A DNA stretch of 64,000 nt from Mucispirillum schaedleri ASF457 (GTDB lineage: Bacteria > Chrysiogenota > Deferribacteres > Deferribacterales > Mucispirillaceae), in assembly GCF_000487995.2 (NCBI RefSeq), contig NZ_CP097562.1:310001-374000 (forward strand). Reading direction: 5' to 3'. The notes below the pieces were generated by a model. That model was not told where the DNA came from. It saw only the letters and a program-made list of their open reading frames with translations, and did no database searches. Both the position numbers and the translations under genes were made by a program. The stretch's first letter is position 1. Every line of letters starts with the position of its first letter. This document shows, piece after piece, positions 27,636-36,622 of this stretch.

Positions 27636-28860
27636 TTTGTTTCTCAGTTATAAATGCACTATGGAGAACACGAACTGCAAGCTCTGTAAATTTTTCTTCA
27701 ATAATGCAGGAAACTTTTATTTCACTTGTTGAAATCATTTTTATATTAATCTGATTATCTGACAATACTTTAAACATAGTTGCAGCAACACCGGAATGGC
27801 TTTTCATACCAATACCTACAATAGATACTTTTGAAATATTTTCATCTGATAATATTTCTTGAACACCTGCATCTTTTCCTAATTTTTCACAAGCTGCTTT
27901 TGCTTTTATAAGGTCAGTTTTAGGAACTGTAAAAGAAATATCTGTTTTGCCATCTTCTGTAGCAACATTTTGGATAATCATATCCACATTTATATTTGCT
28001 TCTGCTAAACCTATAAATATTTTAACAGCTACTCCTGGCTCATCTTTCACCCCTAAAAGTGTTATTTTTGCTTGATTTTTATCACTAGTAACGCCTGAAA
28101 CAACAATACGCTCCATATTTTTATCCTCCTTTGATGTAACAAGAGTGCCTGGTTTATCTTCTAAAGAAGAAAGCACCATAATATCTACATTATAATTCAT
28201 TCCAAGTTCAACACTTCTTGACTGTAAAACCTTTGCACCAAGAGATGCAAGTTCAAGCATTTCTTCATGGGAAATAGTATCTAATTTTTTAGCATTTTTA
28301 ACAATTCTTGGGTCAGCAGTATATACACCATCTACATCTGTATATATTTCACATACATCAGCTTTTACTGCAGCTGCTATTGCAACAGCAGTAGTATCTG
28401 AACCGCCTCTGCCTAAAGTTGTAATATCTCCTGTTTCCACATTATAACCTTGAAAACCTGCAACAACCACTATTTTACCTTCACTGATTGCCTGCTTTAT
28501 TCTATCGCCTCTAATATTAAGAATACGAGCTTTTGAATGAGCAATATCTGTTTCCATACCTATTTGTAAACCAGTTAACGATATAGCATCATATCCATCT
28601 ACTAAAAGCGACTGAGTAACAAGTGGAATACATGCAGTTTCACCTGTTGAAACAAGTTGATCATATTCTCTTAATGAGTAATCAGGTGTAATTTCTTTTA
28701 AAAGACCAATAAGTCTGTCAGTTTCACCAGACATTGCAGAAACTGCAACAATAACATCATGGCCTTTGTCTTTTTTCTTTTCTACTATTTTTGCCACATT
28801 GCGTATGCGTTCTATGCTGCCTACACTTGTGCCGCCAAATTTCATAACAACAAGACTCAC
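27622..28860 (-). CDS. lysC: Aspartate kinase
   Basis: This enzyme phosphorylates aspartate, the first step to Lys, Thr and Met. I choose the GTG at 28860 (412 aa), with GGAGG a few bases upstream. A TTG further upstream at 28872 would include the ribosome-binding site itself. The kinase domain shows [32 protein letters not shown] and [12 protein letters not shown]. Two ACT domains follow from about residue 265 ([28 protein letters not shown]), giving feedback control by amino acids. There is no fused homoserine dehydrogenase; that gene is two places upstream. Confidence 0.94.
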   Translation of the reverse strand: MSLVVMKFGGTSVGSIERIRNVAKIVEKKKDKGHDVIVAVSAMSGETDRLIGLLKEITPDYSLREYDQLVSTGETACIPLVTQSLLVDGYDAISLTGLQIGMETDIAHSKARILNIRGDRIKQAISEGKIVVVAGFQGYNVETGDITTLGRGGSDTTAVAIAAAVKADVCEIYTDVDGVYTADPRIVKNAKKLDTISHEEMLELASLGAKVLQSRSVELGMNYNVDIMVLSSLEDKPGTLVTSKEDKNMERIVVSGVTSDKNQAKITLLGVKDEPGVAVKIFIGLAEANINVDMIIQNVATEDGKTDISFTVPKTDLIKAKAACEKLGKDAGVQEILSDENISKVSIVGIGMKSHSGVAATMFKVLSDNQINIKMISTSEIKVSCIIEEKFTELAVRVLHSAFITEKQNGQL

Positions 28861-28882
28861 AAATTCCTCCAATATATTTTAC

Positions 28883-30046
28883 TTAATTTTTTATGAATAA
28901 TTCTGCTATTTTATAGCCATCTTTTAAATCAAACGATGGTAATTTAATATATTCACTATATGCTTTATTTTCATCTGCTTTAATATCTGAGCCAAAAATA
29001 ATAGCTGGTATTTTTTCTGATGAATGTGTTTTTAATTCAATAGGCGTTGCATGGTCTGGTGTAATTAAAAGCCTGTATTCACTATATTTTTTTAAGCCAT
29101 CTAAAATAACAGGTATCATTTGGCTGTCAATAAGCTCTATTGCTTTAACTTTTTCACTTATGCTTCCTAAATGACCTGCTTCATCTGGTGCTTCCACATG
29201 TATAAAAACATAATCATATTTTTTTAAAGCATTGACTGCATATTCTGCCTTGCCTTTAAAATTAGTATCTGTAAAACCAGTAATATCAGGCACTTTAATA
29301 ATATCCATCCCAGCACATACTCCAATACCTCTTATTAAATCTACTGCTGAGATAACTGAACCTTTTACTTTATATTCATCTATAAAAGCAGGAAGAGCTG
29401 GTTTCACACCCTGCCCCCAAAGCCATATATTAGTTGCTTTGCCTGTATCTATACTTCCATTAAATACCTTATCTTTCGCTCTTTTCATTATTTCAATTAA
29501 TTTTTCAGCACCATTTCCTGTTGGAGCATAATCAATACTATTTTTATCGCTTATATCATGTGGTGGAGTAGTAGATAGTTTCATATCGCCTGCATTACGG
29601 ATTACCATTAAATTTCTGTATCCTACACCTTTATAAAACTCTATACCTTCATCTTTAAATTCCTGATTTAAAGCATTTATAATATTTTCCACATATTTCT
29701 CTTCTATATGATAGGCTGTAAAACTTTCCATAATATCATTAATAATAGTTACTGTATTGCAGCGAAAAGCCATATCATTTTCACCAAGTTCTATACCCAT
29801 ACTGCATGCTTCAAGTGGACTTCTTCCAGTATAATAGTTTTTAGGATTATAACCAAATATGCTTAAATTGCATATATCACTTCCCGGTGCCATACCATCA
29901 GGTGTTGTCTGAATATAGCCACAGATACCATGCTCTGCAGTTTTATGTATATTTGGAATATTTGCATATTCTATAATAGTTTTATTATTTAATTCTTTAA
30001 TAGGTCTGTCAGCAAGACCATCACACAGCAATACTATATATTTCAT
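28883..30046 (-). CDS. ApgM-type phosphoglycerate mutase homologue, proposed homoserine kinase
   Basis: This 387-residue member of the alkaline-phosphatase superfamily is related to archaeal cofactor-independent phosphoglycerate mutase. Metal and catalytic motifs are LLCDGLADRP at the start, APGSDICNLSIFGY (likely the serine nucleophile region), HVEAPDEAGH, and LITPDHATP near the end. The subgroup is known as a proposed homoserine kinase because it sits next to hom in genomes lacking thrB. Here it lies between hom (TAATG overlap) and lysC, which favours that role over glycolysis. The function is inference from context. Confidence 0.75.
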   Translation of the reverse strand: MKYIVLLCDGLADRPIKELNNKTIIEYANIPNIHKTAEHGICGYIQTTPDGMAPGSDICNLSIFGYNPKNYYTGRSPLEACSMGIELGENDMAFRCNTVTIINDIMESFTAYHIEEKYVENIINALNQEFKDEGIEFYKGVGYRNLMVIRNAGDMKLSTTPPHDISDKNSIDYAPTGNGAEKLIEIMKRAKDKVFNGSIDTGKATNIWLWGQGVKPALPAFIDEYKVKGSVISAVDLIRGIGVCAGMDIIKVPDITGFTDTNFKGKAEYAVNALKKYDYVFIHVEAPDEAGHLGSISEKVKAIELIDSQMIPVILDGLKKYSEYRLLITPDHATPIELKTHSSEKIPAIIFGSDIKADENKAYSEYIKLPSFDLKDGYKIAELFIKN

Positions 30047-31359
30047 TAATTTCCTTCCACTCTGATTATTACTGTTTTTTCTTTAACAAATGATTTTGCA
30101 TCTATTTCTTTTACTGCATTAATTATACTGCTTCCAATTACTTCATGAGTCATAAATACAAGAGGAACACATCCTTTACAGTCAACATCAGCTTCTCTTT
30201 GCAGAGCAGAAGATACACTTATTCCATTATTTGCAAGTATAAGTCCTACCTGAGCTAATACTCCCGGCATATCTTCTACCATTAATCTCATATAAAAAGC
30301 TGAATAAATATCTTTAATATCAATAATATTTATATTTTTTTCTTTTTCCACATAGCCTAAAACAGGAACTCTAACATTTATGCCTTGAATTGTATTTCTT
30401 GCAATGTTAATAATATCACCAGCTACAGCAGCACCAGTTGCTTCACTGCCTGCCCCTTTTCCATAATGAAGTGTAGGACCTGTTTTATCTGATTTAATAT
30501 ATACAGCATTAAATACACCATTTACCTGTGCCAAAGTATTAGTTGTTGGTATCATTGTGGGATGCACTCTCACTTCTATATTATTATCATGCCTTTTTGC
30601 AATAGCTAAAAGTTTTATAACACAGCCAAATTCTTTTGCAATGGCTATATCTATAGGCTTGATATTTGATATACCTTCTACAAATATTTTATCCATTAGC
30701 ACAACTGTAGAAAAAGCAATAGATGAAAGAATAGATAATTTATGAGCAGAATCTATTCCTTCAATATCAAAAGTAGGGTCCGCTTCTGCATATCCCTGCT
30801 TTTGAGCATCTTTTAATACTTCACCAAATTCTTTGCCTTCTTCTGTCATTCTAGTTAAAATATAGTTAGCTGTGCCATTAATAATACTATATATTTCATT
30901 AATATTATTAACAGCTAAATCTTCTTTCATAACTCTAATAATAGGAATACCGCCACCAACAGATGCTTCAAACCCAATATCTACACCATTTTCATAAGCC
31001 AGTGGAAATATTTCACTACCATAAGCTGCAAGCAGTGCCTTATTTGCAGTAACAACATGTTTTTTGTTTTTTAATGCTGCTTTTACAAAATCTTTTGCAA
31101 AAGTATATCCCCCAACAAGCTCCACTATTATATGTATATCATTATTATTAATAAGCTCCATAGCATCTTTTGTTAAAATATCAATTTTAGATAAATAATT
31201 ATCTTTTATTTTATCAATATTTATATCTGCAATACCTTTAACAATAATATCTATACCTGTTTTACGCTTAACAGTATCAAAATTATCTATTAAAGCGGCA
31301 ACAGTTCCTTTCCCTACAACTCCATAGCCTATTATCCCAACATTTACCACTTTATTCAT
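30046..31359 (-). CDS. hom: Homoserine dehydrogenase
   Basis: This enzyme reduces aspartate semialdehyde to homoserine with NAD(P)H. The protein has 437 residues: a Rossmann domain (GIIGYGVVGKGTVAAL), VVTANKALLA, the catalytic region FEASVGGGIPIIR, NGTANYILTRM and YAEADPTFDIEGIDSAHKL, and a C-terminal ACT domain from about residue 350 (YMRLMVEDMPGVLAQVGLILA) for threonine feedback. It is the first gene of the operon, with AGGAGT before the ATG. A predicted promoter and then an IS insertion lie directly upstream. Confidence 0.95.
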   Translation of the reverse strand: MNKVVNVGIIGYGVVGKGTVAALIDNFDTVKRKTGIDIIVKGIADINIDKIKDNYLSKIDILTKDAMELINNNDIHIIVELVGGYTFAKDFVKAALKNKKHVVTANKALLAAYGSEIFPLAYENGVDIGFEASVGGGIPIIRVMKEDLAVNNINEIYSIINGTANYILTRMTEEGKEFGEVLKDAQKQGYAEADPTFDIEGIDSAHKLSILSSIAFSTVVLMDKIFVEGISNIKPIDIAIAKEFGCVIKLLAIAKRHDNNIEVRVHPTMIPTTNTLAQVNGVFNAVYIKSDKTGPTLHYGKGAGSEATGAAVAGDIINIARNTIQGINVRVPVLGYVEKEKNINIIDIKDIYSAFYMRLMVEDMPGVLAQVGLILANNGISVSSALQREADVDCKGCVPLVFMTHEVIGSSIINAVKEIDAKSFVKEKTVIIRVEGN

Positions 31360-31409
31360 AATAACTCCTGTAATCTCAATACAACATATAATATTTAATT
31401 TAAATTGCT

Positions 31410-31438
31410 ATGTTATATAAATTATTTTGTATAGTCAA
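31410..31438 (-). promoter_or_regulatory. Putative promoter of the hom operon
   Basis: On the minus strand TTGACT (31433-31438), a 17-bp spacer and TAACAT (31410-31415) lie about 50 bases before hom. The 25-bp target duplication of IS copy 1 starts 4 bp upstream of the -35. Confidence 0.5.
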
Positions 31439-31442
31439 TAAG

Positions 31443-31467
31443 TTTGATAAAAAAATCACTAAAAAAT
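31443..31467. repeat. Target-site duplication of IS copy 1, left
   Basis: These 25 bp are identical to 32563-32587 on the other side of the element. The sequence is A-tract-rich and contains AAATCACTAAAAAA. Confidence 0.92.
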
Positions 31468-31518
31468 TCTTAACTAACAGGACAAATGTTACATTTTTAA
31501 TAAAAAATAAATCTTAAA

Positions 31519-32457
31519 TTAATATAAATCAAGCAATAATTTATTTTCAATAACAATCTCATATGGAGATTTAAAGTTTAAGCATGTTTTAGCAGTATTA
31601 TTATATCTATTTTCATGCTGTTTAAGAGCCTTAATTAATTCATCTTTGGAATAGAATTTATTATTTGCATATAAAATTTTTCCATCCTCTCTATGACTTC
31701 TTTCCACCTTTCCATTCTGCCAAGGTGAATAAGGTCTTATTCGTTTAATAGTATATCCTTTCTTTTCAGCTGTCTCTTCAAAATAGCTTTTCTTGTTTGT
31801 AACTTCCTTATCATTTACAAATTCATAGCCATTATCCACTTGAATTGTTTTTAGTGGAAAGCCAAATTTACTTTCCAGTTCGTCTAAAAACTTACCTGTT
31901 TCAAATGTGCTTTTTTCTTCTACTATTTCTAATACTCTCATTCTGCTGTATTCATCTATCGCTGTTATCTGATAATATTTTTTACCATAGCTGGAAAACA
32001 TTATACATTCCTGTGGAACATATTTTATATCTATCTGAACCTTGTCGCCTATATACTGACCTGTTATTGGTTCATATCTTGTATAGCTCTTTTTTGACTT
32101 GTTTAATGACTTTAAGCCTTTCTTCCTTATCTGCATACACATACTGCCAAAACTACGATTATAACCAATTTCTAGAAGTCTGACATATACCTCCGCATTA
32201 CCATACAAACCATGCTCGGCATATGTGTTAAATATTAAATCAAGCTCTTCTTTACTATGCTTATTGGGACTGTTTCTTGGTCTACGACTTTTAAAAGATA
32301 AACTCTGAACTGTTCCATCATATTTCTTTAAATGCCTGTATACAAACATACGGTTCACTTGATATTTGCGGGCTGCTTTCGTTGCTCCTTTTTTTAATGC
32401 ATACTCACATAACCGTTGACGAAATCGCATTTCTTCTGTTATTATCACTTTATTCAT
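31519..32457 (-). CDS. IS transposase (IS481-like, DDE integrase core), copy 1
   Basis: This is a 312-residue cut-and-paste type transposase. The N-terminal helix-turn-helix covers about residues 10-55 (RLCEYALKKGATKAARKYQVNRMFVYRHLKKY). The rve catalytic core carries Asp in VQIDIKYVP, Asp in IQVDNGYEF and Glu in WQNGKVERSHRED. The frame is intact, so the element may be active. The copy at 61822-62760 differs by two residues (Asn to Thr in RRPRNSP, and Asn to Asp in KQHENRY). An AGAGG ribosome-binding site precedes the ATG but lies inside an inverted repeat. Confidence 0.9.
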   Translation of the reverse strand: MNKVIITEEMRFRQRLCEYALKKGATKAARKYQVNRMFVYRHLKKYDGTVQSLSFKSRRPRNSPNKHSKEELDLIFNTYAEHGLYGNAEVYVRLLEIGYNRSFGSMCMQIRKKGLKSLNKSKKSYTRYEPITGQYIGDKVQIDIKYVPQECIMFSSYGKKYYQITAIDEYSRMRVLEIVEEKSTFETGKFLDELESKFGFPLKTIQVDNGYEFVNDKEVTNKKSYFEETAEKKGYTIKRIRPYSPWQNGKVERSHREDGKILYANNKFYSKDELIKALKQHENRYNNTAKTCLNFKSPYEIVIENKLLLDLY

Positions 32458-32461
32458 TGTG

Positions 32462-32519
32462 ATACCTCTTAGTTTAGTTTAGTTTTTTGCTTAATTTTAT
32501 ACTATATACTAAGAGGTAT
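32462..32519 (-). promoter_or_regulatory. Inverted repeat sequestering the transposase ribosome-binding site, copy 1
   Basis: Perfect 12-bp arms ATACCTCTTAGT (32462-32473) and ACTAAGAGGTAT (32508-32519) are 34 bp apart. In RNA the arm nearer the gene contains the AGAGG site, so pairing would block translation of transcripts entering from outside. Confidence 0.6.
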
Positions 32520-32562
32520 TTTGTTGTACTTATTTTTGTAACATATGTCTCATAATCTTACA

Positions 32563-32587
32563 TTTGATAAAAAAATCACTAAAAAAT
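32563..32587. repeat. Target-site duplication of IS copy 1, right
   Basis: Exact 25-bp match to 31443-31467, lying immediately beyond the right end of the element and about 100 bases before the carbonic anhydrase gene. Confidence 0.92.
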
Positions 32588-32685
32588 AGCTTAAACAAAA
32601 AAAATTCAATAAAACTACTTAATAAATATTTGATTATTTGTTATTTCTATTATAAAATAATGTTAATAAAGTCACTGAGAGATAT

Positions 32686-33360
32686 ATGTTTAAAAAATTT
32701 TTAAAGGCATTTATAGAGTTTTGGAATTATCATGCAGAAGACCATACTACAACTCTTGATATTTTAAAGGAAGGAAATGAGCAGTTTACTTCATATATTC
32801 TTCATTCTGCCCCTGTAAGTAATATTGAAAGAGTGCGTCAAATGGCTATCCACGGACAAAATCCACAGGCTGTTATAGTTACCTGCTCTGATGCTAGAAT
32901 TTCACCTGAAAGGATATTTAATGCTGAAATGGGTGACTTTTTTATTATCCGCACAGCAGGTCATGTGGTGGGACCTCTTGAAATGGGCAGTATAGAATAT
33001 GCTGTAACTCACAGCAGTGTTGATATAATTATAGTTATGGGGCATGAAAACTGTGGTGCAGTTAAAAGCTGCATAGAAAACCATGATGGAGCTGAACTTG
33101 GTTATATAAAAGATATTCTTCATGAAGTGCAGCCATCAATAGATAGAGCAGAAAAAGAAACAGATAATAAATTTGATTTATTAGAACGGGCTGAAGATTT
33201 AAATGTTTACCATACTGTAGATAAAATTAAAAGCAGCTCAATATTAAAACCATATATAGAATCAGGCAAAATTATTGTAATTGGTGCAAAATATGGTATT
33301 GCTACAGGAAAAATTACTTTTTTTGATGATACTATTACATGCCCTGTAAGGTATAAATAA
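32686..33360 (+). CDS. Beta-class carbonic anhydrase
   Basis: This zinc enzyme interconverts CO2 and bicarbonate. It has 224 residues. The zinc ligands are Cys67, His120 and Cys123, with the Asp69-Arg71 dyad in TCSDARISPE; the second block reads VMGHENCGAVKS. There is no signal peptide, so it is cytoplasmic. GAGAG precedes the ATG. It is a single plus-strand gene that ends 2 bases from the convergent mutS2 gene. Confidence 0.93.
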   Translation: MFKKFLKAFIEFWNYHAEDHTTTLDILKEGNEQFTSYILHSAPVSNIERVRQMAIHGQNPQAVIVTCSDARISPERIFNAEMGDFFIIRTAGHVVGPLEMGSIEYAVTHSSVDIIIVMGHENCGAVKSCIENHDGAELGYIKDILHEVQPSIDRAEKETDNKFDLLERAEDLNVYHTVDKIKSSSILKPYIESGKIIVIGAKYGIATGKITFFDDTITCPVRYK

Positions 33361-33362
33361 AC

Positions 33363-35639
33363 TTATAACTCAATTATTGTTACAGCATTACCGCCTTCGT
33401 TATTTTCTGCTAAATAATATTTTACCGCTTTTGGATGCATTCTTAAATATTCATGAATTGCTTTTTTTAACTGTCCTGAGCCTCTGCCATGAACAATATA
33501 TGCTTTATCATAACTTGTAAGCAGTAAATCATCTATAAACTTTTCAAGCAAATCAAGAGCTTCTTCAACTCGCCTGCCTACAAGCACAATTTCTCTTTTA
33601 GAGCTGCTTTTGCTTGTATTGTTATTTATTTTAACAGTTTTAGGTTTTACCTGCTCTACTTTATGGCCAACAATATCATTTTTTTTCATTTTCATTTTCA
33701 TGCCATTTAAATCTACTGTTACATTATTGCCTGAAATATCTAAGATTTTTACCTGACTGTTATATTTATCAAGAAATATAATATCATTAACTTTTATATC
33801 TTCAATAGTTACCTGTTTTGATTTAATATCTTCTATTTTAGATGATGTTTTTTTTATAACATTTTCTATTTCATTATTTGTAAGTTTTTCTTTCTGGTTA
33901 GCAAGCCGTTTACTTTTCTGTAAAAGAGAGTATGCTTCTTCTAATAACTCTATTTCTTTAGAATTAAGTTTTTTCTGCAGTTCCTGATTTGCAGCATTAA
34001 ATATATCTTCCTTTTCCTGCAGTTCTTTTTCTTTTGCTGTTAGGATTTTTTTAATATGCTCTGCTTCTGCTCTCATTCTATTTAATTCTTCTACCTGCAC
34101 TTCAATAGAAGATTTATACAGCATTAACTCTTCTTCAGCATCTTTTATAATTTCTCTATTAAATCCAAGTCTTTCTGCAATCATTATTGGGTCAGATTTA
34201 CCCATAACATCTTTTATTAATTTATATCTTGGACTAAGATTATCATAATCAAAATCAACAGAATAAAAATATGAATTATCACTGTTAAGTGCATAATTTT
34301 TTACTTCTGTAAAGTGAGTTGTAAGAATAACGGTTGCACCTTTTTTTCTTAAATATTTTAATATAGCAACAGCAAGGGATGCACCTTCTCTTGGCTCTGT
34401 TCCTGTTCCTAATTCATCAAAAAGCACTAATGTTTTATTATCTGCCTTTTCAACTATATTATTAATATTTACCATGTGAGATGAAAAAGTACTTAAGTCC
34501 ATAATAATAGATTGATTATCTCCAATATCTGCTAAAATACTTTTAAAATCCATAAATTTAAAATATTTACCAAAAACAGGAAGTCCGCAATAAGATATTA
34601 AATGATTTAAACCTATAGATTTTAATGCTGCTGTTTTACCACCAGTATTTGGACCAGTAATTATGACATGATTACCTTGACTATCTATTGTAAAATCAAT
34701 AGGTATTGAACTATCACCTTTTCTTAAATATAAAAGCGGGTGATGAATCTGGGAAAAAACCATACTGTTTCCAAGCTCTCCAAAGGTATGCTGTTTATTA
34801 GAATAGAAAAGACCTATTTCTAATATCATTATTAAATAAGAATAATATTTTACTGTTTTATTTAAATCTACTAATGAAGATTTTACAGAAGTAATCAATG
34901 TATAAATAATCTTTGCTATTTCTTCAGATTCTTCAATAATTAATTCCTGCATAGCATTATTTTCAGAAACACATGATGCAGGTTCTATATATAATGTCTG
35001 ACCGCTTGAAGATTTATCTTGAATAATACCTTGAATATACTGGCTGAAATTCGTTTTACAAGGTATAGTATATCTGCCGTTTCTCAAAACAATTACTTTA
35101 TCCTGTATAAACTTATCAGCATTTGCAGAATTAAAAATATTAGAAAGAAGTTTACGAATATTATTTTTAAACTGATTTAAAGAATACCTTATTTCTTGTA
35201 ATTTTGATGTAGCATCATCTTTTACTGCACCTTTATCATTTATAGACTGGCTTATTAAATCTATTAAATACTGATATGATGAAAAACTTTCACTATATAT
35301 CATCAAATGAGTATATTTTTTCTCATCTAGTGCTTCTTTAATAAGTAAAATTTTTACAAGAAAATTTTTTATGATTACAAAATCCATTGGGTCAAAAGAT
35401 TTTGTTTTATCTGTAAGAGAATAAAACAGGCTGAAAAAATCATTATCATCTTCAATAAATGATGAGCTTTCTCTATATTCTGCAGCCTGCCTTATTTCAT
35501 TTTGTCTTTTATATATACTTTCAATATCATGGAGTATATTAATAACTTTAAAGGATGATTTTGAAAATGATGAAACAAAATTATCAAGTAAAAATTCTTT
35601 AAAAGATTCAAACTCTAATGCTGCTATATCAAATCTCAT
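33363..35639 (-). CDS. mutS2: MutS2 family ATPase/endonuclease
   Basis: This is a 758-residue homologue of MutS without the mismatch-recognition domain. It is linked in other bacteria to suppression of recombination or rescue of collided ribosomes. The Walker A is GPNTGGKTAALKS, Walker B LVLFDELGTGTEPREG, and a coiled coil covers about residues 505-600. A C-terminal Smr domain (LVGRRVEEALDLL ... IVHGRGSGQLKKAIHEYLR) is the nuclease module; it lacks an LDLR-type motif and has LVGRRV. It is last in the queC-yqeY-cvpA-mutS2 run. Confidence 0.92.
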   Translation of the reverse strand: MRFDIAALEFESFKEFLLDNFVSSFSKSSFKVINILHDIESIYKRQNEIRQAAEYRESSSFIEDDNDFFSLFYSLTDKTKSFDPMDFVIIKNFLVKILLIKEALDEKKYTHLMIYSESFSSYQYLIDLISQSINDKGAVKDDATSKLQEIRYSLNQFKNNIRKLLSNIFNSANADKFIQDKVIVLRNGRYTIPCKTNFSQYIQGIIQDKSSSGQTLYIEPASCVSENNAMQELIIEESEEIAKIIYTLITSVKSSLVDLNKTVKYYSYLIMILEIGLFYSNKQHTFGELGNSMVFSQIHHPLLYLRKGDSSIPIDFTIDSQGNHVIITGPNTGGKTAALKSIGLNHLISYCGLPVFGKYFKFMDFKSILADIGDNQSIIMDLSTFSSHMVNINNIVEKADNKTLVLFDELGTGTEPREGASLAVAILKYLRKKGATVILTTHFTEVKNYALNSDNSYFYSVDFDYDNLSPRYKLIKDVMGKSDPIMIAERLGFNREIIKDAEEELMLYKSSIEVQVEELNRMRAEAEHIKKILTAKEKELQEKEDIFNAANQELQKKLNSKEIELLEEAYSLLQKSKRLANQKEKLTNNEIENVIKKTSSKIEDIKSKQVTIEDIKVNDIIFLDKYNSQVKILDISGNNVTVDLNGMKMKMKKNDIVGHKVEQVKPKTVKINNNTSKSSSKREIVLVGRRVEEALDLLEKFIDDLLLTSYDKAYIVHGRGSGQLKKAIHEYLRMHPKAVKYYLAENNEGGNAVTIIEL

Positions 35640-35654
35640 ATCATCCCTTATAAT

Positions 35655-36161
35655 TTATTTAAATGGGTTAAACCTGTCTATATTTGAAACAGCATTTAAT
35701 CTGTCATAACAGTATGGCAGCACTTTCATTGTTGCCTGAGCAGCTTGTGAGCTTTTTATATCCTGCACAAATTTGACTGTATTTGGAAAAACAGAAACTA
35801 TTATCCAAAGTATAACACTTGCTATAAAAGCCCCTTTTAATACTCCAAATGAAAAACCAAATACTTTATTTACCCACCCTAAATGAATTGCATGTAATGT
35901 TCTGTGTATCAGATTGCCTAAAATTATAACAATAATATATACAATTAAAAAACCTAAAATATATGCAGCAATAGATGCACCCTGCTGACCAAACCCTGCA
36001 GCCTGCATTGCTTTAAAAAGCGACTCATAAAGCATATAGGAACAAAGTAAAGCTAAAATTATACCTAATATACTAATGGCTTCTGTAATAAAGCCATTAA
36101 TTGTGCCTTTAAATGCAAAGACAAGTATAAATACTATAATTATAATATCAACAATACCCAT
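35655..36161 (-). CDS. cvpA: CvpA-family membrane protein
   Basis: This 168-residue inner-membrane protein has four predicted helices, and its start MGIVDIIIIVFILVFAFKGTINGF is characteristic of the family (named from colicin V production in E. coli). Its role remains unclear; envelope homeostasis is reported for relatives. It lies 15 bases upstream of mutS2, a pairing common in bacteria, and one base after yqeY. Confidence 0.85.
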   Translation of the reverse strand: MGIVDIIIIVFILVFAFKGTINGFITEAISILGIILALLCSYMLYESLFKAMQAAGFGQQGASIAAYILGFLIVYIIVIILGNLIHRTLHAIHLGWVNKVFGFSFGVLKGAFIASVILWIIVSVFPNTVKFVQDIKSSQAAQATMKVLPYCYDRLNAVSNIDRFNPFK

Positions 36162-36162
36162 A

Positions 36163-36603
36163 CTATAAAATACCTTTTATTAACTCGCTTACTCTTTTAC
36201 CTTCAGCAGATGAGCCAACTTTTGCCATTACATTTTTCATAACAGCACCAAAATTTTTCTTCATATTATCATCAAGAGAAGCGATGACTTCATTAATAAC
36301 TGCTTTAATTGATTCATCATCAAGCTGAGCAGGTAAATATTTTTCTAATACTTTTATTTCTGCAAGCTCTTTATCTGCTAAATCCTGTCTGCTGTTTTTT
36401 ATATATATTTCAGCAGAATCTTTGCGTTTCTTTATACTTGATGCAACTACTTTTATAATACATTCATCATCAAGCTCTTTTATTGCAGCAATTTCAGCAT
36501 TTTTTATATCAGATTTTAACATTCTGACAGCATTTAGTGCAATATTATCTTTTTCTTTCATGTAGTGCTTAATGTCTTCTAAAATTTGTTCTTTTAAAGT
36601 CAT
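36163..36603 (-). CDS. yqeY: GatB/YqeY domain protein
   Basis: This 146-residue helical protein has the YqeY fold, shared with the tail domain of the amidotransferase subunit GatB. Recognisable motifs are NALNAVRMLKSDIKNAEI-like residues (here IALNAVRMLKSDIKNAEIAA), LEKYLPAQLDDE, NFGAVMKNVMAKVGSSAEGKRVSELIK. A role in tRNA-dependent amidation is assumed by homology but not proven for stand-alone members. It sits in the queC-to-mutS2 run. Confidence 0.9.
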   Translation of the reverse strand: MTLKEQILEDIKHYMKEKDNIALNAVRMLKSDIKNAEIAAIKELDDECIIKVVASSIKKRKDSAEIYIKNSRQDLADKELAEIKVLEKYLPAQLDDESIKAVINEVIASLDDNMKKNFGAVMKNVMAKVGSSAEGKRVSELIKGIL

Positions 36604-36622
36604 ATCTATCTCCCTTTATAAT

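Larger units (their letters stand above)
31468..32562 (-). mobile_element. Insertion sequence copy 1 (1095 bp, DDE/rve transposase)
   Basis: Ends were set by comparison with copy 2 and by the flanking 25-bp duplications. The element is 1095 bp in both copies. The right end reads TGTAAGATTATGAGACA inward. Imperfect terminal repeats share a 12-bp block (GACAWATGTTAC) at positions 14-25 from each end, at 31481-31492 and 32538-32549. A single transposase gene fills it. The transposase resembles the IS481 group, but a 25-bp duplication is longer than I know for IS481 and recalls IS1202-type elements, so the family is left open. Confidence 0.92.

Noticed and set aside
28861-28872. TTG start for lysC at 28872
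   Set aside because: The added codons are the ribosome-binding site (GGAGGAATTT) of the GTG at 28860.
31360-31442. Threonine or T-box type leader before hom
   Set aside because: The leader is only about 80 bases, with no terminator/antiterminator pair and no run of Thr/Ile codons.
31845-32183. 112-codon plus-strand frame inside IS copy 1, repeated at 62148-62486
   Set aside because: It is antisense to the transposase catalytic core, is conserved only because the two IS copies are nearly identical, and has no ribosome-binding site.
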